Source: Brevibacillus sp. (GTDB taxonomy: Bacteria; Bacillota; Bacilli; Brevibacillales; Brevibacillaceae). From it: 64,000 nt of DNA. Every line of letters begins with the position of its first letter. Position 1 is the first letter of the stretch. The position numbers and the translations under genes were made by a program. Below, one piece after another: positions 1 through 10,059 of the stretch. The DNA lies in NCBI GenBank assembly GCA_017656235.1, contig JACDOF010000005.1, forward strand, positions 62,001 through 126,000, in the 5' to 3' direction. The notes under the pieces are model-generated. The model ran no database searches. It had not been told where the DNA came from and saw only the letters and a program-made list of their open reading frames with translations.

Positions 1-40
1 AAAGAAATAATTGGAAAGAAATAATCGGAGGGGGAACGAC

Positions 41-1138
41 ATGAACCGTTATTACACCCGCTTTTGCGAGCAGTTTTCGCTGCAGGTGCCCATCATCCAG
101 GCCGGCATGGCTGGAGGAATCACCTCGCCGGAACTGGTGGCGGCTGTCTCGGAAGCGGGCGGTCTCGGCACGCTGGCCGGCGCATACGTAAAACCGGATG
201 AACTAAGGCAGGCGATTCGCCGGGTAAAAGAATTGACCAAGCGGCCGTTTAGCGTAAATCTGCTCTTGTACGAAGAACCGCAGACAGAAGCGGCTGCTCC
301 GCAGCTGGTTTCCTGGCTCAATCAGCTTCGTGCCGAATTGGGGCTTGCGCCTTGGAACGGGGAAATCCCTCCTGCGGGGGAAGATGTAGATGCCTGTTTT
401 GCCGTGATCCTGGAAGAGCGGGTGCCGGTGTTCAGCGTTGCCTTTTCCTTGCCCGGCAAGTACGGGTCGGCGGCAAAGGCTGCCGGCATGAAGCTGATCG
501 GAATGGCCACGACACTGGACGAGGCAAAGGCGCTCCATGCAGCCGGAGTGGATGCGATCGTTGCCCAAGGAGGAGAAGCAGGCGGCCATCGTGGAACATT
601 TGTTGTGGAGGGAAAACCGGAGGGGGAGTGTATCGGCACAATGGCGCTGGTGCCGCTTTTGGCTGACGCGCTTCCTGACGTGCCGATTATCGCAGCCGGC
701 GGCATCATGGATGGGCGCGGTTTGGTGGCCGCCTTGTCGCTCGGGGCGGACGGCATTCAAGCAGGAACCCGCTTTTTAACTTGTCGGGAGAGTACGGCTC
801 ACGCTGCCTATAAAGAGCGGCTGCTTACGGCGAAGGAAACAGAGCCGCGCATCACGCGGGCCTTCTCCGGCCGTCCGGCACGGGGAATCGAAAACCGGTT
901 GATGCAGAGCTTTGCGGAAAGCGGCATCTCAGCGCTGCCGTATCCGCTGCAAAACAGCTTGACGCGCGAGATACGCGCGGCTGCCGCCCGGCGCGGCGAC
1001 AGCGAGTACATGTCGCTCTGGGCCGGACAAGGTGTCGCCTTGGCAAGGCGAAGCGACCAGTCGGCGGCTGAGATCATACAGGAATATATCAACCAGGCGG
1101 AACAGGTTATCGCGCGGTGGTGCGGTGGTGGCAGTTGA
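41..1138 (+). CDS. Nitronate monooxygenase (2-nitropropane dioxygenase family)
   Basis: FMN-dependent TIM-barrel enzyme expected to oxidise toxic alkyl nitronates to carbonyl compounds and nitrite. The 365-residue product has the family glycine-rich start (QAGMAGGI, about residues 20-27), the GGEAGGHRG segment with the likely catalytic His near 183, and the phosphate-binding PIIAAGGI...GADGIQAGTRF stretch. ATG 41 is chosen because GGAGGGG (28-34) lies 6 bases upstream; an in-frame TTG at 11 has no ribosome binding site. It is followed on the same strand by a LysR regulator. Some family members act as enoyl-ACP reductases (FabK) or related flavoenzymes; the His in GGHRG favours the nitronate group. 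Exact substrate is inferred. Confidence 0.88.
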   Translation: MNRYYTRFCEQFSLQVPIIQAGMAGGITSPELVAAVSEAGGLGTLAGAYVKPDELRQAIRRVKELTKRPFSVNLLLYEEPQTEAAAPQLVSWLNQLRAELGLAPWNGEIPPAGEDVDACFAVILEERVPVFSVAFSLPGKYGSAAKAAGMKLIGMATTLDEAKALHAAGVDAIVAQGGEAGGHRGTFVVEGKPEGECIGTMALVPLLADALPDVPIIAAGGIMDGRGLVAALSLGADGIQAGTRFLTCRESTAHAAYKERLLTAKETEPRITRAFSGRPARGIENRLMQSFAESGISALPYPLQNSLTREIRAAAARRGDSEYMSLWAGQGVALARRSDQSAAEIIQEYINQAEQVIARWCGGGS

Positions 1139-1190
1139 CCATGCAGGTTTTTCAACATAACCGGCTGTTCCGACGGCTGCAGGAAGGGAG

Positions 1191-2099
1191 GTGTTTCCAA
1201 TCGACTTAAAAGTTCTGCAGACCTTTGTCGTTGCCGCTCAATACGAGAACTTCCACCAGACGGCGGAAATCCTCTACATCGCCCAACCGACCGTGACCCA
1301 GCACATCCGCCAACTGGAGCGGGAACTGGGCACGGAATTGTTCGCGAGATCGGGCAAGCGAGTCAGACTGACGCCAGCGGGGAAACGCTTTCTGCTGCAT
1401 GCCCGAACCATTCTGGAGCAGTGGAACAACGGGGTGGAGGATCTGGTTGCCTGGCGTCAGGGGTACATCGAGACGCTGCGGCTGGCGGTCTCGCCCATCA
1501 TCGCCCATACCCTGCTGCCCCATCTGATTCGCCGCTATACCAAGGCGTATCCGGAAGTAGATATCACCATCCAGATTGCCGATTCCAAAGAGATTGGTCC
1601 GCTGGTGCAGAGCGGACAGGTGGATGTCGGGCTGTCGCGGAGTGTGCCAGGCGAGCCGCAGTTGGCTACGCACTTGATCCAATACGACCCCATCGTCTTT
1701 GTCGTCCCGCCGAACGGGGGTGACATGGAAGCACCCCTCCCTGACTGGGAGCAGGAACTGACGTCGCGGCATCTGATCACCTACAACCACCCCGGGTATT
1801 GGGATGAACTGCTCTATTCCCTCCGCCAGCGGGGACTGACGTTTCGTACGATGGTCGTGTCGCGGGTAGACATTACCAAACGGTTTGTCGAGGAGGGGCT
1901 GGGCTGTTCTTTTTTGCCACGATCCGCAATCAGCCGGGAGTTGTTTGAGAATCGATTCCTTGCACTGGAGACGACCGGTTTGCCACTGCCGCATGTGGCT
2001 TCCTACCTGATTGTCCCGAAGAGACACGCTGTACAGGCTGCACAGCGCTTTATCGAAATACTGGCGGCCCTGTACCCGCCGCTGCCGTTGGTACCGTAA
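1191..2099 (+). CDS. LysR-family transcriptional regulator, CitR-like by context
   Basis: Typical LysR protein of about 300 residues: an N-terminal winged HTH (the VLQTFVVAAQYENFHQTAEI and QPTVTQHIRQLERELG segments, roughly residues 5-60) and a C-terminal two-lobed effector-binding domain. The gene precedes a citrate synthase on the same strand, which recalls CitR/CitA of Bacillus, although there the two genes are divergent; control of citrate synthase is inference. The start is odd. GTG 1191 overlaps the last G of the ribosome binding site GGGAGG (1186-1191), whereas an in-frame ATC at 1200 sits 8 bases after it and gives the usual family N-terminus (I/M)DLKVLQTF. GTG 1191 is listed as the conventional start, but ATC 1200 is a serious alternative. 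Confidence 0.87.
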   Translation: MFPIDLKVLQTFVVAAQYENFHQTAEILYIAQPTVTQHIRQLERELGTELFARSGKRVRLTPAGKRFLLHARTILEQWNNGVEDLVAWRQGYIETLRLAVSPIIAHTLLPHLIRRYTKAYPEVDITIQIADSKEIGPLVQSGQVDVGLSRSVPGEPQLATHLIQYDPIVFVVPPNGGDMEAPLPDWEQELTSRHLITYNHPGYWDELLYSLRQRGLTFRTMVVSRVDITKRFVEEGLGCSFLPRSAISRELFENRFLALETTGLPLPHVASYLIVPKRHAVQAAQRFIEILAALYPPLPLVP

Positions 2100-2220
2100 A
2101 AAGGAATTGATTACGTTTTGTTATCAATGAAGGGCCATTCTTTTATTTCCCCTTTTAAACACAAAAGCGTATACTAAAACAAAATAGCGCTGGAACCATG
2201 GGAAAAGGAGTGAAGAGCGA

Positions 2221-3321
2221 ATGGCTGAAAAAATCACGGCCATCGGGTTGGAAGGGATCGTCGTGGCCGAAAGCGACCTCAGCCTGGTGGACGGGAAGAA
2301 TGGACATCTTGTTTACCGCGGTCACTGGGCCCGTGACCTGGCCATCCATCATACGTTTGAAGAAGTGGCTCACCTGCTTTGGTACGGCCACCTGCCCAAT
2401 GAGGAGGAATTGGCAGCGCTGCAGGCAAAGATGGCGGAAGCCCGCACGCTGCCGGAACACGTGAAGCAGGCGCTGGATGCGATTCCTGCCGATGTTGATG
2501 CGATGAGTGCGCTTCGGTCCGGTGTTTCCCTGTTGGCAGAGTCATCGCATGGTTGGCCGCCCACAATGGAGCAGGTGATTTCGCTGACGGCCAAGATTCC
2601 GACCATTGTCGCCTACCGGTATGCACGCCAACAGGGGCGGCAACCGCTCCCGCCTCGTGCTGACCTGGGCCATACCGCCAACTACCTCTATATGGCGAAA
2701 GGAAAAGAGCCCAATCCGGCCCATGTGCGAGCGCTGGACGCTTATCTGATTTTGACGCAGGAGCACGGGATGAACGCTTCCACCTTTGCCGCACGGGTGG
2801 TTGCTTCCACCCGTTCCGATTTGGTCTCTGCGGTTACGGCGGGGATCGGCGCACTAAAGGGCCCCTTGCACGGAGGGGCGCCATCGGAAGTGACGGAGAT
2901 GATGGAAGCGATTGGAACCAAGGAGAACGCGGAACCATGGATTCGCCAGGCGCTGGAAAAAGGGGAGCGCCTGATGGGATTTGGCCACCGGGTGTACAAG
3001 ACGATGGACCCAAGGGCAACCGCGCTGAGCGTGGTCGCATCGGAACTGTCCAAAGACGATCCCTGGTTTGAACTGGCGACCCATGTGGAGCAAGTGGCCC
3101 TGAAACTGCTGCGCGAGTACAAGCCTGGGCGCCAATTAAACACCAACGTGGAGTTTTATGCAGCGGCCGTGATGCGGGCCGTCGGACTGCCTGACGAGTT
3201 GTTTACGCCCACCTTTGCCGTCAGCAGAACGGTTGGTTGGTGCGCCCACGTACTGGAGCAGGCAGCCAACAACCGGATTATCCGGCCAGAGTCCACCTAT
3301 ACCGGTTCGATGCCAGTGTGA
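2221..3321 (+). CDS. citA: Citrate synthase (CitA / 2-methylcitrate synthase-like)
   Basis: 366-residue citrate synthase family protein that condenses oxaloacetate with acetyl-CoA, or with propionyl-CoA if it is a methylcitrate synthase. Visible family signatures are GPLHGGAPSEV with a catalytic His near 218, FGHRVYKTMDPRA near residue 258 with the second His, and an AVSRTVGWCAHVLEQ C-terminal block. The length fits the short, type II-like Gram-positive enzymes. ATG 2221 follows AAGGAG at about 2204. A TATACT -10-like element at 2170-2175 lacks a good -35, which fits activator dependence on the LysR gene just upstream. There is no Fur box, so a dedicated role in supplying citrate to the siderophore is not supported. 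Confidence 0.9.
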   Translation: MAEKITAIGLEGIVVAESDLSLVDGKNGHLVYRGHWARDLAIHHTFEEVAHLLWYGHLPNEEELAALQAKMAEARTLPEHVKQALDAIPADVDAMSALRSGVSLLAESSHGWPPTMEQVISLTAKIPTIVAYRYARQQGRQPLPPRADLGHTANYLYMAKGKEPNPAHVRALDAYLILTQEHGMNASTFAARVVASTRSDLVSAVTAGIGALKGPLHGGAPSEVTEMMEAIGTKENAEPWIRQALEKGERLMGFGHRVYKTMDPRATALSVVASELSKDDPWFELATHVEQVALKLLREYKPGRQLNTNVEFYAAAVMRAVGLPDELFTPTFAVSRTVGWCAHVLEQAANNRIIRPESTYTGSMPV

Positions 3322-3369
3322 AAAGCGAGCGGTGCGTGAAGCGCTCTGCAGGAGGCAAACAGAACAGAC

Positions 3370-3410
3370 AAAACCACCTTTCGTGCTGTTCGGCGGGAAA
3401 GGTGGTTTTC
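3370..3410 (+). terminator. Rho-independent terminator after the citrate synthase
   Basis: The stem AAAACCACCTTTC (3370-3382) pairs with GAAAGGTGGTTTT (3397-3409) around a 14-base loop. It ends the citA transcript and separates it from the Fur-boxed promoter that follows. Confidence 0.85.
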
Positions 3411-3413
3411 GTC

Positions 3414-3456
3414 TTGCCCGGTGTTCTTTTTCCGCATATAATGATAATGATTATCA
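3414..3456 (+). promoter_or_regulatory. Sigma-A promoter with overlapping Fur box for fhuF
   Basis: A candidate -35 (TTGCCC, 3414-3419) lies 17 bases before a perfect -10 (TATAAT, 3437-3442). A perfect 7-1-7 inverted repeat, TGATAAT-G-ATTATCA (3442-3456), overlaps the -10 and matches the Bacillus Fur operator core. Binding of Fur-Fe(II) here would block RNA polymerase, so the downstream reductase should be induced by iron starvation. Confidence 0.88.
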
Positions 3457-3496
3457 ATTTTGGTCAACTCAACCGGAAGTGGGGGAGTATCCTATC

Positions 3497-4279
3497 ATGC
3501 TCACGCAAATGGCGAAAGATCAAACGCTCTGCCGTACGTTTCGTGTCGCGTTGTCCGATGGTGAAACGGCTGCCGGCGGCGGGGCGTACCCTCTGACGGC
3601 AGACCAGCTGCTGATCCCAGGCGCAAGGGAAGAAGCATTGGAGCAGTTCGCCTCTCGTATTGAATCACCATCCCGAGAGGTGACCGCCTCGCTGCTGGTT
3701 AAATGGTATTCTTTGGCGATGGCTGCGCTGTACGCAATGAGTCGGTATCAGTACCAAATGGATCTGTCCCCTGCGAATGTGCGGCTTCGACTGGACGACT
3801 GGCCGCATTTTTCCGTGTCAGCCTCCGATGCGCATGTTTGCCGCCCGGAGAAACGAGGCGAGTGGAGAGCAACTGTTGTCAAACACCTGTTTGCTGAACA
3901 TCTCCATCCGCTGTTTCAGTCGTTGGCGGAATACTCCGCGCTGCCGACCCAAGCATTTTGGGCCCATACCGCCTATATCCTCCACTACTGGTACCCGCTT
4001 TGGATCAAAGAAGCGGAATCAGAAACCGCACAAAAGCTCCTTAAAGAGGATTATCGCTTCCTGACGGTCGAAGCGCCGGCCGATCTGTTCGGCCCGTACG
4101 CCAAAAATCCACTGTCCGTTCGCTTTCGGCAGGTGGAACATCCCAAGGAGCCGGGGAACCATGTACGGATTCGCAAACAGTGCTGCTTCATCTACAAGCT
4201 GCCAAGCGTCGACCGCTGCTGTAATACGTGCCCCAGGCTTACGGAAGAAGAGCGAAGAGTCCGGCTGCTGGAGTTGTGA
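3497..4279 (+). CDS. fhuF: FhuF-like siderophore-iron reductase
   Basis: 260-residue cytosolic protein ending in the diagnostic FhuF iron-sulfur motif: CC near residues 233-234, then IYKLPSVDRCCNTCP, giving CC-x(10)-CxxC spacing for an unusual [2Fe-2S] cluster. FhuF proteins reduce ferric hydroxamate siderophores after uptake so that iron is released. ATG 3497 is chosen because GGGGGAG (3481-3487) lies 9 bases upstream and the Fur-controlled promoter ends shortly before; the open frame extends further 5' but through the promoter. The protein is about 14 kb from a hydroxamate siderophore operon that carries the same kind of Fur box, and probably serves it. It runs convergently into the next gene, 30 bases apart. 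Confidence 0.85.
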   Translation: MLTQMAKDQTLCRTFRVALSDGETAAGGGAYPLTADQLLIPGAREEALEQFASRIESPSREVTASLLVKWYSLAMAALYAMSRYQYQMDLSPANVRLRLDDWPHFSVSASDAHVCRPEKRGEWRATVVKHLFAEHLHPLFQSLAEYSALPTQAFWAHTAYILHYWYPLWIKEAESETAQKLLKEDYRFLTVEAPADLFGPYAKNPLSVRFRQVEHPKEPGNHVRIRKQCCFIYKLPSVDRCCNTCPRLTEEERRVRLLEL

Positions 4280-4309
4280 TGGCCGTGCAGCAGCGAATCA
4301 ATCGGACCA

Positions 4310-5050
4310 TCATTTACACGCTTTTCTGCCGCACATGAACAAAAAAAGCGGAATCCGTCGACGGCGTCGGTATTCAGCCTTATCCATGAACAAGGAGGGC
4401 TGCGGCTCAGATTCCCGCAGGCTTTCCACCAAAAATCCGGCCTCTCTCAGCAGGACAAAAAAGTCCTCTATGGTACGATGGTATTTCTTCACCCGCTGTC
4501 CCAGCCAGTTGACGATCCGCTCCCCTGTTACAAAGTAGTCGTCAACAATCCAGTCTTCCCGCTTGCCAGACTCCGAACTTCGGCTGCTGGAGGTGATTAC
4601 GGGATGTTCAACAGAGAACAGAAACCGCCCGCCGGGAACCAGTGAGGCGTACACCTGCTGAAACAGCGGACGAAGGTCCTCGATGTAATGCAGGGCGAGA
4701 CGGGAGGTAACCAAATCGTAATGTTCCCCCTCTGCCCGCCACTCTTCCAGGCGTTGGTGGATCAGGATGCTCGACGTATTGCGCAGGTTTTCAGCGGCAC
4801 GTATGATCATGTTGGCTGAGCCGTCTACTCCGACGTAGCGGCGGCACCCCTGCAGATGCATGTCCCGGCCAAACCTGGCGTCGCCGCAGCCCAGATCAAG
4901 GATGCTTAGATCGTGCGGTGAGCCAAGCAGTTCCATGAAGATCGGCTTTTCCAGCGTGTCATTGGCATTTTCCGCCAGCTCCCTGTGACTCCAGTAGGCT
5001 TGAAATACGTGTTCCTGATCGAAAAAGTTGGGTCCGTCAGAGCAGCGCAT
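4310..5050 (-). CDS. Class I SAM-dependent methyltransferase
   Basis: 246-residue Rossmann-fold methyltransferase. Motif I is ILDLGCGDARFG (about residues 49-60), followed by an acidic residue in YVGVDGSANM, and the LVTSRLALHYIEDL and SLVPGGRFLFSVEHPV segments typical of small-molecule methyltransferases of the UbiE/Methyltransf_11 type. A C-terminal KKYHRTIEDFFVLLREAGF segment is common in enzymes with unknown small-molecule acceptors. The substrate cannot be told from sequence. Transcribed convergently toward fhuF, with no Fur box of its own. Confidence 0.82.
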   Translation of the reverse strand: MRCSDGPNFFDQEHVFQAYWSHRELAENANDTLEKPIFMELLGSPHDLSILDLGCGDARFGRDMHLQGCRRYVGVDGSANMIIRAAENLRNTSSILIHQRLEEWRAEGEHYDLVTSRLALHYIEDLRPLFQQVYASLVPGGRFLFSVEHPVITSSSRSSESGKREDWIVDDYFVTGERIVNWLGQRVKKYHRTIEDFFVLLREAGFLVESLRESEPQPSLFMDKAEYRRRRRIPLFLFMCGRKACK

Positions 5051-5137
5051 GTTTCCATCACTCCCCGCCAGTTTATCGTCACGATTTGACCAAGTGCCTC
5101 ACACATCAACCACCCGGCCAACCGCTGCTGTCCCTGC

Positions 5138-6439
5138 TTACGACCGTTTTCGCATCTGTGCGACGTCCGTCTTGAGAGAAGCGAGGTCCTCTGGCGACAG
5201 CGAATCCGGTGAGTAGCGGTGTTGTTCGTAACGCCGGGTGATGCGTGTGGCAAGGGCGGTCAACCTGTCATCCGACTGCGTCGCGGCGATACGAAGCAGA
5301 AACTCCTGACTGGTTTCGTCTTTTTGGATCGGCAGTCCTTGTTTCGCCATCTCCAGCAAAAACTGGTGGTATGCTTTGCGCACCGGATCGTCCGGAGCGG
5401 TTCTTCGCTGCCAAAACGCTTTTACCTCCTCTTTCCACGCTCCTTTAGGGTTCTGCCAGGCAGGGAGAGACGTGATGAGTGCGTCTGGCTTGGCGGACGG
5501 GGCAGGTGTCCCCCGCGTGTCTCCTGTTCTGCGGGTTTTCCATACCCGCCATACAAACCAGAGCGAGAAGCAGAGCACAACGAAAGCGGTCAGGTACGGA
5601 GCGAGTTGTGAAAGCAGGGCTTCGTGCTGTGGTCCGGATTCGAGAGGCACGGACTGGTCGCTGCCGTTCCCCCCGTCAAGCAAATTGGACGTTTGGGGAT
5701 CGTTGGCAGCCCATGCTGCCAATTGTTTGATCCACTCTTCCATTACCCCAAGCAGCGGTCCGGCCACGGCAAGAAATGACGCGTACAGCAGCGGTTTTGC
5801 CGACTGCCATACCCACACCAGTCCGGCCAGCACCAGTCCGGCACAGACGATGTAGCCGGAAAGGGCAAGAAATTGCAGCTGCGCCAGTTCCGCACAGAGG
5901 ACAGCCAGTCGTTTCGCCGGTGTGCGGGCACCTGTCGGTTTTTCCCGTGTTACGTATTCAACCGTGCTGACCAGAGCGAACCACAGCACACTGACTGTGA
6001 GCATTCCGTAGATCGGCGCAACCTCACCCGGGAGAAACAGGGTGTAGAGAAACAAACAGGCGGCGTAAATCAGCACCGTCCAGATAAAGCGAGAAAGGAA
6101 CGGTTTCTGTTCTTCCAGAGGAGAGCCGGACAGGGTGTGAATCCGCCAGTAATAAGCAGCGGCCAACGCCAATCCCAGAAACGCGGATTGTGACAAGTGA
6201 AAGGTGATAAAGCCGACGGCCATTGCCAGCGGATACAGGAGCATGTGCAGTGCCAAGCTGGCCCCGCCCCTCTGGTAAAGCCAGGCGCCGAGCCCCAATA
6301 CCAGGCTGGCTGCGATCAGAAAACGGAACAGATCGGTAAAATCTGCTGGCAATAAGCGCAGCGCTAGCAGCAAGCCTGCTGCCATCTGCGCTTCCATGGA
6401 CAGTAGCAGGATCACTCTCGTCAAAGCGCGCCCGTTCAT
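5138..6439 (-). CDS. Multi-pass membrane protein with C-terminal DUF4129 domain
   Basis: 433-residue integral membrane protein. The first 235 residues contain about seven hydrophobic segments, another follows near 280-300 (LTAFVVLCFSLWFVWRVW), and the cytosolic tail (about 335-430) resembles DUF4129 (VRKAYHQFLLEMAKQGLP...ETSQEFLLRI). It is the last gene of a MoxR/DUF58/membrane-protein operon and overlaps the DUF58 gene by 4 bases (ATGA), so translation is coupled. Such operons usually also encode a TgpA-type transglutaminase; none is present here. Function is unknown, with probable involvement in envelope protein maturation inferred from the operon type. Confidence 0.75.
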   Translation of the reverse strand: MNGRALTRVILLLSMEAQMAAGLLLALRLLPADFTDLFRFLIAASLVLGLGAWLYQRGGASLALHMLLYPLAMAVGFITFHLSQSAFLGLALAAAYYWRIHTLSGSPLEEQKPFLSRFIWTVLIYAACLFLYTLFLPGEVAPIYGMLTVSVLWFALVSTVEYVTREKPTGARTPAKRLAVLCAELAQLQFLALSGYIVCAGLVLAGLVWVWQSAKPLLYASFLAVAGPLLGVMEEWIKQLAAWAANDPQTSNLLDGGNGSDQSVPLESGPQHEALLSQLAPYLTAFVVLCFSLWFVWRVWKTRRTGDTRGTPAPSAKPDALITSLPAWQNPKGAWKEEVKAFWQRRTAPDDPVRKAYHQFLLEMAKQGLPIQKDETSQEFLLRIAATQSDDRLTALATRITRRYEQHRYSPDSLSPEDLASLKTDVAQMRKRS

Positions 6440-7629
6440 CCCGCTCCACCCCCTGCGGCCTCGTAAGCCCTGCCAAGACCGATCCGGCGTTGGGTGATAT
6501 TTTCCCCGGACGTATCCAGAACCGTTACCTCGTGACCGCGCCGTACCAATCGCTGAAGGACAGAAGCAACCTGCTCGTCCAGCCGCGGGCTGACCAACAG
6601 GATCGCCCGCCGCTCTCCACTTTGCTCAAGTCTGCGCAGGACGGCCAGCAGCGATGCGGGGGCAAGCAGGTGAAGCTGTGCCAGTTGGGTCATTACCGTC
6701 ACGTGATGAGCTTTGCCGCTCCCTTTGGCCAACTGCAGCATTCCCCTGCCGCGTTGTTTTACGTTGATCCACAACCCGTATGGCAGGCCGCGATGACGGC
6801 ACTGTACCGCCGCCGAGGCCAGCGCCGAAATGGTACGTTCGTTAAGGGCGTCGTTGTGACGCTGCATAAGCGGTTCATACGACGGCAGAATATGGCCGAG
6901 GATCAGCCAGTGGGGATGGGAGGTGTACTCCAACTGCCTCGACTTGAGTGATTGCGTCTTGGCACTGGCTTTCCAGTCGATCAGCTTCAAGCGATCACCT
7001 GCCTGATAGGGGCGGATCCCCCGCGCAAATGTGCTGTCCTCCTGTACCCGCTGGCGGGAGAGGAGACGTCCGTTTGGTTCCGTATCGCCAAACGTGACAG
7101 ACGGCAGCGGCAGCAGAGCAGGATAGACCAGCAGAGAGAACGGCAGGCGCAGACGGGTTTGGATGGTCTTGGTCCAAAACGAACCGATCAGTTCAGCTTC
7201 CACTTCGCTTACCCAAACGATACCCCGCTTTTGCGGCAGCAGCGTGATGCTTCGCTCTGCCTGGGAACGCCGCGGGATGCTGATCCAGAGCTGCACCACG
7301 TGACGTTTGTTCAGGAACTCCAGCTTGTCTGCGCCGTCCACGGAAACGTGTTCCGGCAGCGTAAACCGAATGCGGGTGCAGGGGAGCGGCAGCCAGGAGC
7401 GGTTCTGCACGGCCAGCCGCAGTGTGACCGGCGTGCCTGGCATCACCCGGGTGCTGTCGGCAGCACAGTCCACCGTGACCCAGCGGGGCAGGTTGTTCTG
7501 CCAAAAGCGATGCCACTCCGTCACAAAGAAGAAAAAGCCGCCCAACACGCAAAGAAACCACTCAGCGGAGATCAGGCCGCCGAAGAGAAACAAACTGCCC
7601 AGCAAGTGATACTGTTGCCGTGTCCCCAT
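6436..7629 (-). CDS. DUF58 domain protein
   Basis: 397-residue protein with two N-terminal membrane segments (about residues 8-42), a beta-rich middle region and the DUF58 hallmark ARGIRPYQAGDRLKLIDWKAS near residues 205-224. DUF58 proteins have a von Willebrand A-like fold and are partners of MoxR AAA+ ATPases, which act as chaperones for them. The gene begins one base after the stop of the MoxR gene and overlaps the following membrane-protein gene by 4 bases, so all three form one unit. Confidence 0.87.
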   Translation of the reverse strand: MGTRQQYHLLGSLFLFGGLISAEWFLCVLGGFFFFVTEWHRFWQNNLPRWVTVDCAADSTRVMPGTPVTLRLAVQNRSWLPLPCTRIRFTLPEHVSVDGADKLEFLNKRHVVQLWISIPRRSQAERSITLLPQKRGIVWVSEVEAELIGSFWTKTIQTRLRLPFSLLVYPALLPLPSVTFGDTEPNGRLLSRQRVQEDSTFARGIRPYQAGDRLKLIDWKASAKTQSLKSRQLEYTSHPHWLILGHILPSYEPLMQRHNDALNERTISALASAAVQCRHRGLPYGLWINVKQRGRGMLQLAKGSGKAHHVTVMTQLAQLHLLAPASLLAVLRRLEQSGERRAILLVSPRLDEQVASVLQRLVRRGHEVTVLDTSGENITQRRIGLGRAYEAAGGGAG

Positions 7630-7630
7630 C

Positions 7631-8572
7631 TTACTGCACGCCTTCTTCTACCGGAGTCGGCACCGACTGCAGGATCTCCGCGACGACCTCGTTCTCCGCG
7701 ACGTGCAGTTCCGCTTCCATCGTCAGCACGATGCGGTGGGCAAACAGCGCCGGCACCACCCGTTTTACATCGTCTGGCAGGACGTACGAGCGTCCTTTCA
7801 GATAAGCGATTGCCTGTGACGAGCGGACCAGGGCCAGCATCGCCCGCGGGCTGAGTCCCACCTCTACCGCCTTGTGTTGGCGGGTTGCTTCCACCAGGTC
7901 AATCACGTAATCCTCCACCGCCTCGCTGACGTGAACCGCTTTCACTTCCTGCTGCATGGCCGAAATTTCCTCGATGCCAAGCACCGGTTCCACCTGCTCG
8001 AGCGGCGATACGCTGCGAAAGCGCCGCAGCACTTCCCGGGCCTCCGCACGGCTGCCGTACCCCAGCGACAACCGGAACAAGAAGCGGTCCAACTGTGCTT
8101 CCGGCAGCGGATAGGTACCTTCAGACTCAATCGGGTTTTGGGTGGCGATGACAAAAAAAGCGGGCGGCAGCGGCAGGGTTACGCCCTCGATGGTCGCCTG
8201 ACGCTCTTCCATGCACTCCAGCAATCCCGATTGGGTGCGGGGAGTGGCCCTGTTGATCTCATCAGCCAGCAATACGTCGGCAAAAACCGGGCCGCGGCGC
8301 AGTTCAAACTCGCTTGTCCTGGGATTAAAGTAGTGCAGTCCAACCACGTCAGACGGGAGCAGGTCGGCTGTAAACTGAATGCGGCGAAACTCTCCGCCAA
8401 TGGCCTGTGCCAGCGTCTTGGCCAGCATTGTCTTCCCCATGCCAGGGAGATCCTCCAGCAGCACGTGGCCCCGGGCCAGCAGGGCGGCGACCAGCAGTTG
8501 AATCTGTTCCTCTTTTCCCACGATGACTCGATTGATGGCTGCAAGCAGTTGTTCCAGCTTTTGATAGCCCAT
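7631..8572 (-). CDS. MoxR-family AAA+ ATPase
   Basis: 313-residue ATPase. It shows Walker A (GMGKTML, near residues 45-51), Walker B (LLADEINRATPRTQSGLLECMEE pattern), sensor 1 (ATQNPIESEGTYPLPEAQLDRF) and the C-terminal lid with LSPRAMLALVR. MoxR proteins use ATP to activate or assemble partner proteins, here most likely the DUF58 and DUF4129 membrane proteins encoded directly downstream. The start at 8572 (MGYQKLEQ) is chosen because AAAGGAG lies 8 bases upstream; the open frame continues 19 codons further without a binding site. Confidence 0.9.
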   Translation of the reverse strand: MGYQKLEQLLAAINRVIVGKEEQIQLLVAALLARGHVLLEDLPGMGKTMLAKTLAQAIGGEFRRIQFTADLLPSDVVGLHYFNPRTSEFELRRGPVFADVLLADEINRATPRTQSGLLECMEERQATIEGVTLPLPPAFFVIATQNPIESEGTYPLPEAQLDRFLFRLSLGYGSRAEAREVLRRFRSVSPLEQVEPVLGIEEISAMQQEVKAVHVSEAVEDYVIDLVEATRQHKAVEVGLSPRAMLALVRSSQAIAYLKGRSYVLPDDVKRVVPALFAHRIVLTMEAELHVAENEVVAEILQSVPTPVEEGVQ

Positions 8573-8705
8573 ATTTCCTACTCCTTTTGTCAAAATAGGG
8601 TCACAATTATCCCTATTATAGCCTGTCAAAATATTTTTTTCCTTATACTAGAGATAATGGGAAAAACGACTCGGTGTGCAGCCGCCCCGACGGATACGTC
8701 CGCAT

Positions 8706-8734
8706 GAAAAAAGACTCCCGCCGAAGCAGGAGTC
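8706..8734 (-). terminator. Terminator after metY
   Basis: On the minus strand GACTCCTGC (8734-8726) pairs with GCGGGAGTC (8721-8713) around a TTCG loop and is followed by six T residues (8712-8707). This is a very stable intrinsic terminator. Confidence 0.88.
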
Positions 8735-8741
8735 CGGGACA

Positions 8742-10031
<1,290 letters not shown>

Positions 10032-10059
10032 TCATCACTCCTTTTGGATGGTAGAAATC

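Noticed and set aside
2221-3321. Citrate synthase as a dedicated siderophore precursor gene, like SbnG
   Set aside because: It belongs to the ordinary citrate synthase family, has no Fur box, and is paired with a LysR regulator as in CitR/CitA.
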